Positions 35,801-44,774 of a stretch of DNA of 64,000 nucleotides are shown in pieces. This stretch comes from Fodinibius sediminis (GTDB lineage: Bacteria; Bacteroidota; Rhodothermia; Balneolales; Balneolaceae). The stretch lies in contig NZ_FXTH01000011.1 of the NCBI RefSeq assembly GCF_900182555.1, forward strand, positions 62,001 to 126,000, written 5' to 3'. Each line of letters starts with the position of its first letter. Positions within the stretch are counted from its first letter, which is position 1. The position numbers and the translations under genes are program-made. The notes beneath the pieces are model-generated. The model was not told where the DNA came from, made no database searches, and worked only from the letters and a program-made list of their open reading frames with translations.

Positions 35801-36180
35801 AGCTCCCGACCGGAGGCCAAAATCAGCTGGAGGAGATGAAAAATCACTGGAGTGAAAGCAATCCGGATGAAGAGATTTACCCCAAGCCGACGACAAACCG
35901 TTCTCAGGTTTTCTCCAGCCGACAGATTGAAGACGGTTCTTATCTGAAGCTCCAAAACCTGACCTTTGGGTACAATTTCCCCCGATTGAGAAACCAAATG
36001 CAATCGATCAATAATTTGAGATTGTATCTGTCCATGACCAATTATTTAACATTTACTGGATACAGTGGATATGATCCTGATATTAGTTACCGGGGAATAA
36101 GTAATCTTCAGATGGGAGAAGATTTTAACCAGTATCCGAAGACCAAGATGATTCAATTAGGGTTAGAAATCGGATTTTAA
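32836..36180 (+). CDS. SusC/RagA TonB-dependent outer-membrane receptor (locus 2)
   Basis: This 1114-residue receptor starts at ATG 32836, which gives a proper signal peptide (KRLLLAIIGWLLVGQSITYA); the frame runs further upstream to ATG 32785, but the extra 17 residues would bury the signal. Domains are STN at about 40-110 (SLDESFRLLEDKYDVSLVYK), carboxypeptidase-regulatory-like at about 118-195 (TVTDAQSGETLPGVNVMVKG), TonB-box-like EELVVVGYGTQQ near 198, plug at about 210-320 (SIEILKDASATAIYGSRGSN), then the barrel. The region around the carboxypeptidase-like domain is very similar to the locus-1 SusC, but the barrels differ, so the two loci probably take up different glycans. SusD follows 24 bases later. 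Confidence 0.96.
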   Translation: MKRLLLAIIGWLLVGQSITYAQDEQRALTMTEQAAEQTISLDESFRLLEDKYDVSLVYKSSVSKGKVLPRKVIEADDFQTALTDLVRILDLTYKQVGRRSFLISSNSVLQPVGVQETVTGTVTDAQSGETLPGVNVMVKGTTTGTSTDNSGGFELTVESLQDTLIFSFVGYQTREVPISGRTELDVTLQSQAIAGEELVVVGYGTQQRSDLTGSVSSVKAGDIGAASINSIDQGLAGRASGVQVTQTSGQPGAGASVQIRGAGSLQGGTQPLYVIDGLPIYPGSGTGPGNKLSPLSALNPSDIESIEILKDASATAIYGSRGSNGVVLITTKSGGTRDQVSFSASYGVSRLVQKLDVLEAYEYATLVNEAYTNDGMDPYYSSSQLEQIQSEGGTDWQDEVFDPAPRQNYSLNFAGGGDKTTYSITGNYQNEEGIVDNSSFERFNGRINLNRDITDRLNVSSKLTVNKAYSSLSRTGGGGTSSLTYAALRMNPVQPVYQSTGSTPPDYTLLNAPGVQAENPVASANELMNDFESTRLFGNAFIQYDLMQDLVIKSEIGVDMSTRKMENFVPDYIAEGSSGNRASVQNLNETMWINENTINYNTTVGESHSIEALGGISFQKNIFEQAYAGSQDFVNNRLAYYALEGGSTFNQPSSGQREWSLASYFGRLRYNFDDRYLVTLNGRVDGSSRFGKNNKYGFFPSAAIAWRLMNEDFMQDVSIFSDLKLRLSTGVTGNQEIGLYNALSTLNSNSYAIGRSIATGFYPNKVPNPDLKWEKSNEVNVGLDMGFFNDRLTVTSDYYYKKTVDLIYNASIPFVTGYSTALQNVGSIQSQGLELALESFNITGEGFNWNTSFNISFVSNEVIELGGEKYKDVGGGDGHLKTGSVHRLQVGKPISVFYGYVYDGIFNTEQELANGPEGPTNWLGGRKYQDLNGDGSIDATNDRTIIGDPNPDFYGGLRNTFSYGGFQLDVFMQFQYGNDILNYNLIDMELPTGGQNQLEEMKNHWSESNPDEEIYPKPTTNRSQVFSSRQIEDGSYLKLQNLTFGYNFPRLRNQMQSINNLRLYLSMTNYLTFTGYSGYDPDISYRGISNLQMGEDFNQYPKTKMIQLGLEIGF

Positions 36181-36204
36181 ATACAAAATATTGGTGTCAT
36201 CATT

Positions 36205-37701
36205 ATGAAGAATATTATATATCTTAGTTTAACAGTCGTTTTCCTCACTACCTTCATTGTTTCCTGTACGGATAGTTTTTTAGCAGAGAATCCCAAGGGA
36301 CAGCTCACTCAGGAAAATTTTTACCAGAGTGAAGATGATGCAGTAGCAGCCGTAAATGGAACATATAACCAGTTATACGGCATCTACGAGCGTCTCATGT
36401 TTCTGGTCGGTGACCTGCCTGCTGATGTTGAAAAGAATGGACTTGGCATGCCCAATCAATACCTGCAAAACCTTGAGTTCATGCGTTATACCGCCGAGAA
36501 TGTGTTTGTCAGACGCATGTGGAGTAGAAATTATTCCGGTATAAACAGAGCTAATACGGCCATTATTAATATATCGGAGATGGATCAAACAACTCTTGGC
36601 GAAGATTTGAAAAATAGGTTAACGGCTGAGCTGCGATTCTTACGGGCATTATTTTACTTCAACCTGGTGCGGTATTTTGGCGATGTGCCCCTCGTAACCA
36701 ATGCTGAAACGGTGCAGGAGGCCATGATTCCCCGCACTCCCAAGAATGAGGTTTATGCCCAGATTATTAGTGATTTGGAATTTGCGGGTCAACATCTCCC
36801 CATAGAATATGGAGAAGGTGACATGGGAAGGGCAACGAAGGGAGCCGCAAAAATTTTACTGGGGAAGGTGCATCTGAGGCGTGAGAACTGGGAAATGGCT
36901 TCTGCAACACTTGCCGAAGTCGTAGAAAATGAGTCGCAATACGGTTATGGGCTTTTTGAAAATTATGGTGATAACTGGGGGCAGGCCACCGAAACAGGGC
37001 AGGAAGCTGTGTTCTACATCGAATTTATGATGCCTCCACTGAACTCCAATGGAGCAGGGGGCTTGCAGGGGCCGAAGTATTCAGTGCACGAAGGTCAGGG
37101 GATACCCTGTAAATCTGCCGCAAGCTTTGAAGCAGATATTCCCACCGAAGAACTTTATAACAGATTCAGTGATGATGACGAGAGAAAAAATGTTACCTTC
37201 CAGACTGAATTTTATTGCGGCGATACTGCCTACCCATCAGATATCCCTCTTTTTACAAAGTACTGGGATGAAAACGTTTCGGTGCCAACACAAAGCGAAC
37301 ACAACTTTCATGTCATCCGCTATGCCGATGCGTTGCTCATGTATGCGGAGGCGCTGTTTGAACAGGGCAACGAAACCGAGGCCCTGGCCCAGATCAACAG
37401 GGTACGCGAGCGGGCCTTTAATGACCAGGCACATAATTACGTGACGCTGAGCCGTGAAAAAATATGGGAGGAGCGCTTGCTGGAGCTTGCCCAGGAGGGG
37501 CACCGCTGGTTTGACTTGACAAGGCAAGGACGGTTTATAGAACGGATGAAAGAACATTCCCAGCGAGAGGAGGAGATTGCCGGTGAACCGGTCAGAGCTT
37601 CACTCAGGAATAATATAAAGGATTATATGAACCTCATGCCTATTCCTCAGCGCGAAATTGATGTAAATCCCGAGCTGGAACAAAATCCGGGATGGAATTA
37701 A
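36205..37701 (+). CDS. SusD/RagB-family surface glycan-binding lipoprotein (locus 2)
   Basis: This 498-residue protein has a lipobox at TTFIVSC (Cys about residue 21). SusD features are ENFYQSEDDAVAAVNGTYNQ near residue 37, RFLRALFYFNLVRYFGDVPL near 143, and the C-terminal VIRYADALLMYAEALFEQG near 370, INRVRERAF, RLLELAQEGHRWFDLTRQGR and the ending NLMPIPQREIDVNPELEQNPGW. It forms the lid of the SusC barrel encoded just upstream. It is only distantly similar to the locus-1 SusD and is higher in G+C. A run of sulfatase and glycosidase-like genes starts 46 bases downstream and is likely cotranscribed. Confidence 0.96.
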   Translation: MKNIIYLSLTVVFLTTFIVSCTDSFLAENPKGQLTQENFYQSEDDAVAAVNGTYNQLYGIYERLMFLVGDLPADVEKNGLGMPNQYLQNLEFMRYTAENVFVRRMWSRNYSGINRANTAIINISEMDQTTLGEDLKNRLTAELRFLRALFYFNLVRYFGDVPLVTNAETVQEAMIPRTPKNEVYAQIISDLEFAGQHLPIEYGEGDMGRATKGAAKILLGKVHLRRENWEMASATLAEVVENESQYGYGLFENYGDNWGQATETGQEAVFYIEFMMPPLNSNGAGGLQGPKYSVHEGQGIPCKSAASFEADIPTEELYNRFSDDDERKNVTFQTEFYCGDTAYPSDIPLFTKYWDENVSVPTQSEHNFHVIRYADALLMYAEALFEQGNETEALAQINRVRERAFNDQAHNYVTLSREKIWEERLLELAQEGHRWFDLTRQGRFIERMKEHSQREEEIAGEPVRASLRNNIKDYMNLMPIPQREIDVNPELEQNPGWN

Positions 37702-37747
37702 CGGACTAAACTATTAACCAATATGTACTTAAGCTAAACACTTACTC

Positions 37748-39217
37748 ATGAACAAGATCAGTAAAATACCTTATTTGCTTGCTCTGATTCTTTTCCTGCT
37801 CCCCACGGTATATGGGCAGGCCCAGGATCAGCCCACGAATGTGATCTTTATTCTAAGCGATGATCACCGGTATGACTATATGGGCTTTCATCCCGAGAGT
37901 CCTGACTTCCTGAAGACTCCGGGGATGGACCGCATGGCCAGGGAAGGGGCGCACCTTGCCAATGCCTTTGTGACCACCTCCCTGTGTTCGCCGAGCCGGG
38001 CCTCCATTCTGACCGGGCAGTATGCCTTCCGCCACGGCGCGGTTGACAATGCCAATCCTATGATTGAGGGTACCCAGTTTTTTCCCGAGCAGCTGCAGAA
38101 CCAGGGCTATCAAACGGGCTATTTTGGCAAGTGGCACATCGGAAACGCCCACGATGATCCCAAACCGGGTTTTGACCGGTGGGTAAGCTTCCGCGGGCAG
38201 GGGGTTTATAACAATCCCACCCTCAACATTGACGGGGAGCGCAGGAAGGTGGAGGGGTATACCACCGACCTGCTCACTGATTTCACCCTCGACTGGATTG
38301 AGAATCGCGATCAGGACAAGCCGTTTTTTGCCTATCTGTCTCACAAGGCGGTGCACGCGGAGTTTTATCCGGCCGAACGCCACAATGAGAAGTACGCTGA
38401 TGCCGAGATTCCAAAACCGCAATCCATGAAAAACATCGAATCCAACTACGCGGGCAAGCCCGACTGGGTGCGTGAACAGCGTTACAGCTGGCACGGCGTC
38501 GATCATATGTATCACGGGCGGGCCGACCATCCGCAGAACCTGGATGAGATTATTACCGAGTACAGTGAAACGCTGATGGGGGTGGATGAGAGCATCTCCC
38601 GTGTGCTGGATTATCTGGAAAAGGAAGGGCTGGCCGAGAATACCCTGGTGATCTATATGGGCGACAACGGGTTTATGTTGGGCGAACACGGCCTGATCGA
38701 CAAGCGTCAGGCCTACGAGGAGTCGATGCGGGTACCGATGCTGGCATGGGCGCCGGGCTATATCGAGGCAGGGTCCACCATCGATCAGAATGTGCTGAAC
38801 ATCGATATCGCCCCGACATTCCTGGACCTGGCCAGCGGGAGCATGCCGGAAGGACATACGGTCGACGGGCGTTCGTTCTTGCCGTTGCTGGGGGGCGAAG
38901 ACATCGATGACTGGCGTTCCTCGTTTGTCTATCAGTATTTTTGGGAGCATGCCTTCCCCCATACCCCTACAACCTATGCTATCCGTGAAGACCGCTACAA
39001 GTACATATACTATCACGGCGTATGGGACAAGAATGAGCTGTATGATCTGCAGAACGATCCGAAGGAGATGCATAACCTGATTGATGTACCGGCTCAGCAG
39101 CAGCGGGTCAAGCGGATGCGGGAAGAGCTCTTTGATATACTGGAGACCAATCAGGCCACGGATGTGAAGTTCCGACGCCCTTCCGATTATCAGGCTGATG
39201 AGAAGCTGATTGAATGA
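37748..39217 (+). CDS. Secreted sulfatase, GlcNAc-6-sulfatase-like group
   Basis: This 489-residue sulfatase has a signal peptide (about 1-24, ending VYGQAQ). The metal motif is ILSDDHR near residue 37, the maturation site TTSLCSPSRASILTG (Cys 80), the second signature FGKWHIG near 132, and the late metal motif MGDNGFMLGEHGLIDKRQ near 302. GFDRWVSFRGQGVYNNP groups it with the genes at 20830 and 39300. Predicted activity: removal of a sulfate ester from a sugar residue after surface or periplasmic processing. It is the first enzyme gene after SusD of locus 2. The long reverse-strand frame across it is a shadow. Confidence 0.94.
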   Translation: MNKISKIPYLLALILFLLPTVYGQAQDQPTNVIFILSDDHRYDYMGFHPESPDFLKTPGMDRMAREGAHLANAFVTTSLCSPSRASILTGQYAFRHGAVDNANPMIEGTQFFPEQLQNQGYQTGYFGKWHIGNAHDDPKPGFDRWVSFRGQGVYNNPTLNIDGERRKVEGYTTDLLTDFTLDWIENRDQDKPFFAYLSHKAVHAEFYPAERHNEKYADAEIPKPQSMKNIESNYAGKPDWVREQRYSWHGVDHMYHGRADHPQNLDEIITEYSETLMGVDESISRVLDYLEKEGLAENTLVIYMGDNGFMLGEHGLIDKRQAYEESMRVPMLAWAPGYIEAGSTIDQNVLNIDIAPTFLDLASGSMPEGHTVDGRSFLPLLGGEDIDDWRSSFVYQYFWEHAFPHTPTTYAIREDRYKYIYYHGVWDKNELYDLQNDPKEMHNLIDVPAQQQRVKRMREELFDILETNQATDVKFRRPSDYQADEKLIE

Positions 39218-39299
39218 GGCTGCGGTAGACCTGAATGGACAGCAAGATTGAATAATTGCTTATGGTATCGTCCAACCACGCATAAACTGATTGCATCTT

Positions 39300-40820
39300 A
39301 TGAGGAAATATTCTCTTATCTGTCTTCTCGCATGCTTCCTGGTGGCCGCATGTGAGTCCGAGCCGCCCGGGGAGTCGCCTCCCAACATCCTGTTTATCAT
39401 GAGCGACGACCATACCTCCCAGGCGTGGGGAATCTATGGCTCGGTACTCGACAGCGTCGCACGGACGCCCAGTATTTCACGACTGCGCGATGAAGGGGCC
39501 AAACTCAAACATGTTTTTGCCACCAATTCCATTTGCACGCCGAGCCGTGCCGCCATTCTTACCGGGCAGTACAGCCACCGAAACGGGGTGTATACGCTGG
39601 GAGATACGCTCGACCCGGCCAGGAAGACAGTCGCTGGTACATTCCAGGATCATGGATACCAGACGGCACTTATTGGCAAGTGGCACCTGAAGAGTCGTCC
39701 CTCAGGCTTCGATCACTACAACGTCCTTCCCGGTCAGGGCCGGTATCATGATCCTATCCTGCGCGATTCCAGCAGCTGGACGAAGGGCGGACAGGAATAT
39801 CAGGGGTTCGTCACGGATGTGATCACTGACCTGTCCCTGCAGTGGCTGAACGAACGCCCGAAGGATAAACCTTTTCTGCTCATGACGCATTTTAAGGCAA
39901 CGCATGAGCCGTTTAACTATCCCGAACGTTACGATACCTTGTACCGGGATATCCGAATGCCCGAGCCGGAGAGTTTGTATAATTTCTACCCGGACCAGAC
40001 CGAACGGACGTTCGAAGGACAGGTTCTGGAGATTCTGGGAGGGCGTTTTGAACAGCGGCCGGCGGTCTACTCCACCGATGACTTTTCACTGGAGGGACTT
40101 GCCAAAAAGGAGGCCCGCAGCAAGGTCTATCAAAAGTTTGTCAAGGATTTTCTTCGTTCCGGCGCCGCCATTGATGAAAATATCGGGCGTCTGCTCGATT
40201 ATCTGGACCGGGCCGGAATGGCAGAAAACACCATTGTCATTTACACGGCCGATCAGGGATACTTCATGGGAGAACATGGCCTCTTCGACAAGAGGATTAT
40301 GTATGAGGAATCAATGCAGATGCCGTTTGTTATTCGCTACCCGGGTGAAATTGAGGCGGGCACCGTCAATGATGATATCATCCTGAATACCGATTTTGCC
40401 CCGCTGCTGATGGACTATGCAGGCATTACACCACCAGAAAAAATGCAGGGCAGGAGTTTTCGTGCCAACCTGGCGGGCGAGACGCCGGACGACTGGCGGC
40501 AGTCGATGTATTACCGCTACTGGATGCACCAGGAACACCGTCCCGCTCACCTTGGCATTCGAACCAGGCGCTACAAGCTGATTTATTTTTACGGTCAGCC
40601 CCTGCGCGATGGCTATGGCGAGTCCGCTACGGAACCCGCATGGGAATTCTATGATCTGAAAAAAGATCCCAGGGAGCTGCACAACGCCTACGGAAATCCG
40701 CAGTACCGCCATCAGATTGATTCGTTAAAATCGGAGTTGTGGAAGTTAAAAGATCGGCTTGGAGACAGCGATGCCTCCTATCCGTCCATGCAGTCCCTGT
40801 TGAACAGAAATAAGAAATGA
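39300..40820 (+). CDS. Sulfatase lipoprotein, GlcNAc-6-sulfatase-like group
   Basis: This 506-residue protein starts at ATG 39300 (an upstream TTG at 39291 is in frame). The lipoprotein signal ends at ACFLVAAC (Cys 18), so the enzyme is membrane-anchored, perhaps at the surface. Motifs are IMSDDHTSQAWG, NSICTPSRAAILTG (Cys 79), IGKWHLK and GFDHYNVLPGQGRYHDP, with a late YTADQGYFMGEHGLFDKR. It is similar in plan to the sulfatases at 20830 and 37748. The gap to the preceding sulfatase is 82 bases, consistent with one operon. Substrate position (for example 6-O) is suggested only by group resemblance. Confidence 0.93.
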   Translation: MRKYSLICLLACFLVAACESEPPGESPPNILFIMSDDHTSQAWGIYGSVLDSVARTPSISRLRDEGAKLKHVFATNSICTPSRAAILTGQYSHRNGVYTLGDTLDPARKTVAGTFQDHGYQTALIGKWHLKSRPSGFDHYNVLPGQGRYHDPILRDSSSWTKGGQEYQGFVTDVITDLSLQWLNERPKDKPFLLMTHFKATHEPFNYPERYDTLYRDIRMPEPESLYNFYPDQTERTFEGQVLEILGGRFEQRPAVYSTDDFSLEGLAKKEARSKVYQKFVKDFLRSGAAIDENIGRLLDYLDRAGMAENTIVIYTADQGYFMGEHGLFDKRIMYEESMQMPFVIRYPGEIEAGTVNDDIILNTDFAPLLMDYAGITPPEKMQGRSFRANLAGETPDDWRQSMYYRYWMHQEHRPAHLGIRTRRYKLIYFYGQPLRDGYGESATEPAWEFYDLKKDPRELHNAYGNPQYRHQIDSLKSELWKLKDRLGDSDASYPSMQSLLNRNKK

Positions 40821-40912
40821 AATTCAGGATGTGAAAAATATGTTAGTCTGTGTATCTTCCCTGCAGATTACATAGGAGGGATGGGATAAGACAGGAAAGG
40901 GGTCCAGGGATT

Positions 40913-42337
40913 ATGAAACATCATGCATGTTATCTTATAACGGTATTGATTGCAATACTTCTTTTTCTAAGCAGGGATGTTCTGGCACAGGCTGCGGTCC
41001 AGCCTTCTGAAGAAAATCCGTATTACTGGCAGTACCAGGAAAAACCGGTCCTTCTGCTGGGCGGATCAACGGATGATAATCTATTCCAGATTTCGGAGCT
41101 GAAGCAGCATCTCTCTGCCATAGCGGATGCGGGAGGCAACTATATTCGGAATACGATGAGCGATCGCTCTCCGGATGGCGTGCAGCCGGGGAAGGGACGA
41201 GTTGTCTATGCATTCAAGGAAATAGACAGTGGAAAATTCGATCTGAACCGATGGAATGAAACCTACTGGAAACGTTTTGAGAATATGCTGCGCTGGACCT
41301 ATGAACGGGATATTATAGTACAAATTGAAATCTGGGATCGCTTTGATTATTCCCGGGAGAATTGGCCTCCTCATCCCTATAATCCACAGAATAATATCAA
41401 CTACAGTTACCGGGAATCCGGTTTCGAACCGCAGTATCCTGAGCACCCGGGGGCAAACAAGCAGCCCTTCTTTTTCACAACGCCCGGACAGGATCACAAC
41501 AAGGTGGTATTGCAATATCAGCGGAAATTTGTGGATAAACTCTTAGACTATACGTTGAAATATCCCCACGTCCTCTATTGCATTGATAATGAGACTTCCG
41601 GCGAGGAGGCGTGGGCTGTATATTGGGCGGAATTTATTCAACAGCGTGCTAAACAGGAGAACAGGAAGGTATACATTACCGAGATGTGGGATGACTGGGA
41701 TTTAACGCAGGAGCAGCATCGGCGTACGCTCGACCATCCCGAACGCTTTGCCTTTGTCGATGTGTCACAGAATAACCATCAGCGGAATGAAACACACTGG
41801 CAGAATTTTCACTGGGTACGGAATTATGTAAAGGAACAGCCGCGCCCGATTAATAACGTTAAGATTTATGGTGCTGATGACGGGCGGCACGGGGGAAATA
41901 ATATCGACGCCGTGGAAAAATTCTGGAGATTGATTTTTGCGGGTGCTGCATCCGCTCGTTTTCATCGTCCCACTTCTGGTATCGGTCTCAGTGAGCTGGC
42001 CGTAAAGCAACTGCGGAGCGCCCGCCTGTTTTTGAAAGAATTTGATATTGTTGAAGCCGATCCGGATCCCCGTCATGACTACCTGGTGAATCGAGATGAA
42101 GATGAAGCCTACCTGAATTATATTGGGCAGGAGCAGTTTGCCGTATATTTTACGGACGGTGGAGAGGTGGAGCTCCGGGTCCCCGGGGCACAGCGGGAAT
42201 GGCATCTCCGGTGGCTGGATATTACAAAGAGTCAATGGCTGGAGTCCACGCTATTAACTGCAGGGGATACGATACCTTTGCAAGCCCCGGGGAAGGGGCC
42301 GTGGCTTGTCGTGGTTACTTCGAAGGGCGCGCAATGA
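40913..42337 (+). CDS. Secreted glycoside-hydrolase-like TIM barrel with C-terminal beta domain
   Basis: This 474-residue protein starts at ATG 40913 with signal peptide ITVLIAILLFLSRDVLAQ; the frame extends to 40850 without a sensible start. The catalytic part begins with NPYYWQYQEKPVLLLGGSTD, a pattern seen in cellulase-like and DUF4038/apiosidase-like (GH140-related) enzymes. A candidate acid/base lies in VLYCIDNETSGEEAWAVYW near residue 222 and a second carboxylate in KVYITEMWDDWDL near 252. The last 80 residues (FAVYFTDGGEVELRVPG, then W-H-L-R-W-L-D-I) look like the PF12904-type collagen-binding-like beta domain often fused to such enzymes. It is the only glycosidase-like gene in the second locus, placed between sulfatases. 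The family assignment is moderately sure, the substrate unknown. Confidence 0.7.
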   Translation: MKHHACYLITVLIAILLFLSRDVLAQAAVQPSEENPYYWQYQEKPVLLLGGSTDDNLFQISELKQHLSAIADAGGNYIRNTMSDRSPDGVQPGKGRVVYAFKEIDSGKFDLNRWNETYWKRFENMLRWTYERDIIVQIEIWDRFDYSRENWPPHPYNPQNNINYSYRESGFEPQYPEHPGANKQPFFFTTPGQDHNKVVLQYQRKFVDKLLDYTLKYPHVLYCIDNETSGEEAWAVYWAEFIQQRAKQENRKVYITEMWDDWDLTQEQHRRTLDHPERFAFVDVSQNNHQRNETHWQNFHWVRNYVKEQPRPINNVKIYGADDGRHGGNNIDAVEKFWRLIFAGAASARFHRPTSGIGLSELAVKQLRSARLFLKEFDIVEADPDPRHDYLVNRDEDEAYLNYIGQEQFAVYFTDGGEVELRVPGAQREWHLRWLDITKSQWLESTLLTAGDTIPLQAPGKGPWLVVVTSKGAQ

Positions 42338-42393
42338 ATAAGTATTGATGTACCGAAAAGCTGGAAACGTACAAATCAGGAAAGATAGGCGGC

Positions 42394-43938
42394 ATGAGTA
42401 ATTATATTGGCAGGAGCATATTCGTAATTTGTGGGTTTTTCTTTTTTTGGTCCTGCGCTCCGGTTACGGGGGGACAGCAGGAGAAACCCAACATTGTTTT
42501 CATACTGGCTGATGATCTGGGGTATTCCGACATCGGGGCCTATGGATCTGAAATTAATACGCCTAATCTGGACAGGCTTGCCAAAAATGGCATCCGGTTT
42601 ACCCAGATGCACAATACCAGCAAATGTTTTCCTTCAAGAGCGGTGTTGCTGACAGGGCAGTATGCCCAGCAGGTGGGAATGGATGAGGCTCCCGAGGATT
42701 TTGAACAGGCTGTGATGTTCGGAGAAGTGCTGAGCCGGGCGGGATACACGACCATTTTTGTGGGGAAACACCATAGTACGGATAATCCCTATGAGTGGGG
42801 CTTTGATCATTACTGGGGATTGCGGGACGGGGCCGCCAACTATTTCAATCCCGGGGAACAGCGTCCGGGAGATCCCGGGCCACCGGCTCAAAAACCGCAG
42901 CTTTATCCCCGCACTTTTGCTTTTGATGATTCTCTTGCTGAGCCCTATACGCCGCCGATGGACTACTACAGCACCGATACATGGACCGACTGGGCACTGC
43001 AGCTGCTGGGTCGTTATGAGAAAGAGGACCGCCCGTTTATGTTATACCTGGCATATCAGGCGCCGCACGACCCATTGCAGGCTCCGAAGGAAGAGATTGC
43101 GAAGTATGAAGGAGTGTATGAGAAGGGATATGAGGCCATTGCCCGGGCCCGTTATGAACGACAGCGCCGGATGGGACTGCTGGATGAACGTTACCCCCGT
43201 TCTGAACCCGTTCATCGAAGCTGGGAGAGTCTTGATGATTCAACAAAAGAAGACCAGGTGCGTCGCATGCAGGTATATGCCGCCATGATCGACCGGCTGG
43301 ATCAGAATATTGGGCGGCTGCTGGAGTACCTGGAGGACCGGGGCGAGTTGAACAACACGCTCTTGCTGTTTGCTTCGGATAATGGAGCTTCGGCTGAGAT
43401 CGTGCGGATTGGCGAGGGGCCGATCGGTTCTATGACCCGTTGGGCCTCGCTGCAGGAAGACTGGGCCAATGTAGCCAACACGCCCTTCAGGATGTATAAA
43501 AACTATTCGCATGAAGGAGGAACGGCTACCCCCTTTATTGCGCACTGGCCCGATGGTATAACAGAAACAGGACAGGTCAATCACAGCCTGCTCCACTTTA
43601 TTGATATCATGCCAACCCTGATCGAGGTAAGCGGTGGCAAATATCCTGAACATTATCGCGGTGAAGCATTGCCACAGCTGGCGGGCAAAAGCCTGGTTCC
43701 ATTATTTACGGGAGACTCCCTGGAGCGGGAGAAGCCGCTTTTTTATGAATGGAGGGATGGCAGCGCTGTACATACCAGCGACTGGAAGCTGGTACGCTGG
43801 CAAGAGCAGTGGGAACTGTACAATCGAAAAAATGACAGGTCGGAAACAACCAATGTGGCCGACCAGCATCCCGAAATCGTCAAGGAACTAAGTGAACAGT
43901 GGCAGCAGTGGGTGATGGAGACCGGACCCGCCCGTTGA
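42394..43938 (+). CDS. Arylsulfatase lipoprotein, AtsA-like
   Basis: This 514-residue sulfatase has a probable lipobox (FFFFWSC, Cys 21). Metal motif ILADDLGYSDIGAYG, maturation site NTSKCFPSRAVLLTG (Cys 78) followed by QYAQQVGM, second signature VGKHHST (GK-x-H kept, Trp replaced) and FASDNGAS near 328 are visible. This resembles the AtsA-type arylsulfatases rather than the GlcNAc-6-sulfatase-like group. Predicted to hydrolyse a sulfate ester in the periplasm or at the surface. It lies in the same strand run as the glycosidase-like gene (56-base gap) and the VOC protein that follows. Confidence 0.93.
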   Translation: MSNYIGRSIFVICGFFFFWSCAPVTGGQQEKPNIVFILADDLGYSDIGAYGSEINTPNLDRLAKNGIRFTQMHNTSKCFPSRAVLLTGQYAQQVGMDEAPEDFEQAVMFGEVLSRAGYTTIFVGKHHSTDNPYEWGFDHYWGLRDGAANYFNPGEQRPGDPGPPAQKPQLYPRTFAFDDSLAEPYTPPMDYYSTDTWTDWALQLLGRYEKEDRPFMLYLAYQAPHDPLQAPKEEIAKYEGVYEKGYEAIARARYERQRRMGLLDERYPRSEPVHRSWESLDDSTKEDQVRRMQVYAAMIDRLDQNIGRLLEYLEDRGELNNTLLLFASDNGASAEIVRIGEGPIGSMTRWASLQEDWANVANTPFRMYKNYSHEGGTATPFIAHWPDGITETGQVNHSLLHFIDIMPTLIEVSGGKYPEHYRGEALPQLAGKSLVPLFTGDSLEREKPLFYEWRDGSAVHTSDWKLVRWQEQWELYNRKNDRSETTNVADQHPEIVKELSEQWQQWVMETGPAR

Positions 43939-44069
43939 ACAAACAGGGCCTCGGTTATATTTTTGCCTGCAGGCTTGTCAATCATAATTTTCTTGCGCCT
44001 GTGACAGTATAGTGGTATATAACCCATTGAATTCGAGGTCTGTTTTTTTAATTTAAATTTGTGAAATAC

Positions 44070-44552
44070 ATGAAATTTCGTCTCCCGTCAGCTTTATTAT
44101 GCTCTGTTATCAGCCTTTTTATAGTACTGAATATTAGTCCGTCTGCTGGTTTTGCCCAGGAATTTGATACGGAATTTGACCATCAGGCACTGGTAGTGGG
44201 TGACCTGGAAGCTTCCGCTGCTTTTTACAAAGAGGTACTGGGATTAAAAGAGATAAGAAATGAAACCGGGAAGCCCACCCGGCGCTGGTTTTCACTGGGT
44301 GGAGAGTTGCAGCTCCATCTCCTGGCCGATGACAGGGAAGGAGTTCATGTAAATAAGTCTATCCACCTGGCTGTTACCGTCCGTAACTTTGATCAGTTCG
44401 TTGAGAACCTTCGTGCCCGTAATATTCCCTTTACCGATTGGCCGGGAAACAAAAATCAGGTTAACATACGCCCCGATGGAATAAAACAGGTCTATGTCAA
44501 AGATCCAGACGGATATTCGATAGAAGTAAACAGCCGGGCAGCAGAAGAATAG
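44070..44552 (+). CDS. Secreted VOC-superfamily (glyoxalase-like) protein
   Basis: This 160-residue protein starts at ATG 44070 (GTG 44061 also possible), with a signal peptide ending SAGFAQ near residue 29. One VOC module pair is visible: FDHQALVVGDLEASAAFYKE near residue 35 (first His ligand), LQLHLLADD, SIHLAVTVRNFDQFVENL (second His) and VYVKDPDGYSIEVN (Glu ligand). A metal site is therefore likely. VOC enzymes include glyoxalases, dioxygenases and epimerases, but an exported version among sulfatases is unusual and I cannot name its reaction. The downstream 222 bases carry no gene before the next sulfatase. Confidence 0.85.
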   Translation: MKFRLPSALLCSVISLFIVLNISPSAGFAQEFDTEFDHQALVVGDLEASAAFYKEVLGLKEIRNETGKPTRRWFSLGGELQLHLLADDREGVHVNKSIHLAVTVRNFDQFVENLRARNIPFTDWPGNKNQVNIRPDGIKQVYVKDPDGYSIEVNSRAAEE

Positions 44553-44774
44553 GCTGCGGCCTGGCAGCCGCTTGTATTTACAGGTTGGCAGGGAGAGATT
44601 TGATTTGGGGTGCTTTGGATTCGGGCAGTCGACCGCCGTAAACAACCATGAGCCGGGGCAGGCATCGTGGCTATCCGGAAAGAAAATACGTTGTATCGGT
44701 ATCAAAAAGGGAACCGCTGTCTGCCCGCTTCATGGCGGATGGATATCCGATATATGAATTCAGCTAATGGGATA

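Noticed and set aside
37853-39073. Reverse-strand open frame of 406 codons across the sulfatase at 37748
   Set aside because: It lies wholly inside a gene with complete sulfatase motifs, has no recognisable domain, and is a composition-driven shadow. The same applies to the 383-codon reverse frame at 19148-20299.
44667-44774. N-terminal extension of the sulfatase at 44775
   Set aside because: It would place 36 residues ahead of a well-formed lipoprotein signal peptide, which would not be exported properly; the internal ATG is preferred. The same reasoning removed extensions at 19103, 32785, 40850 and 46175.
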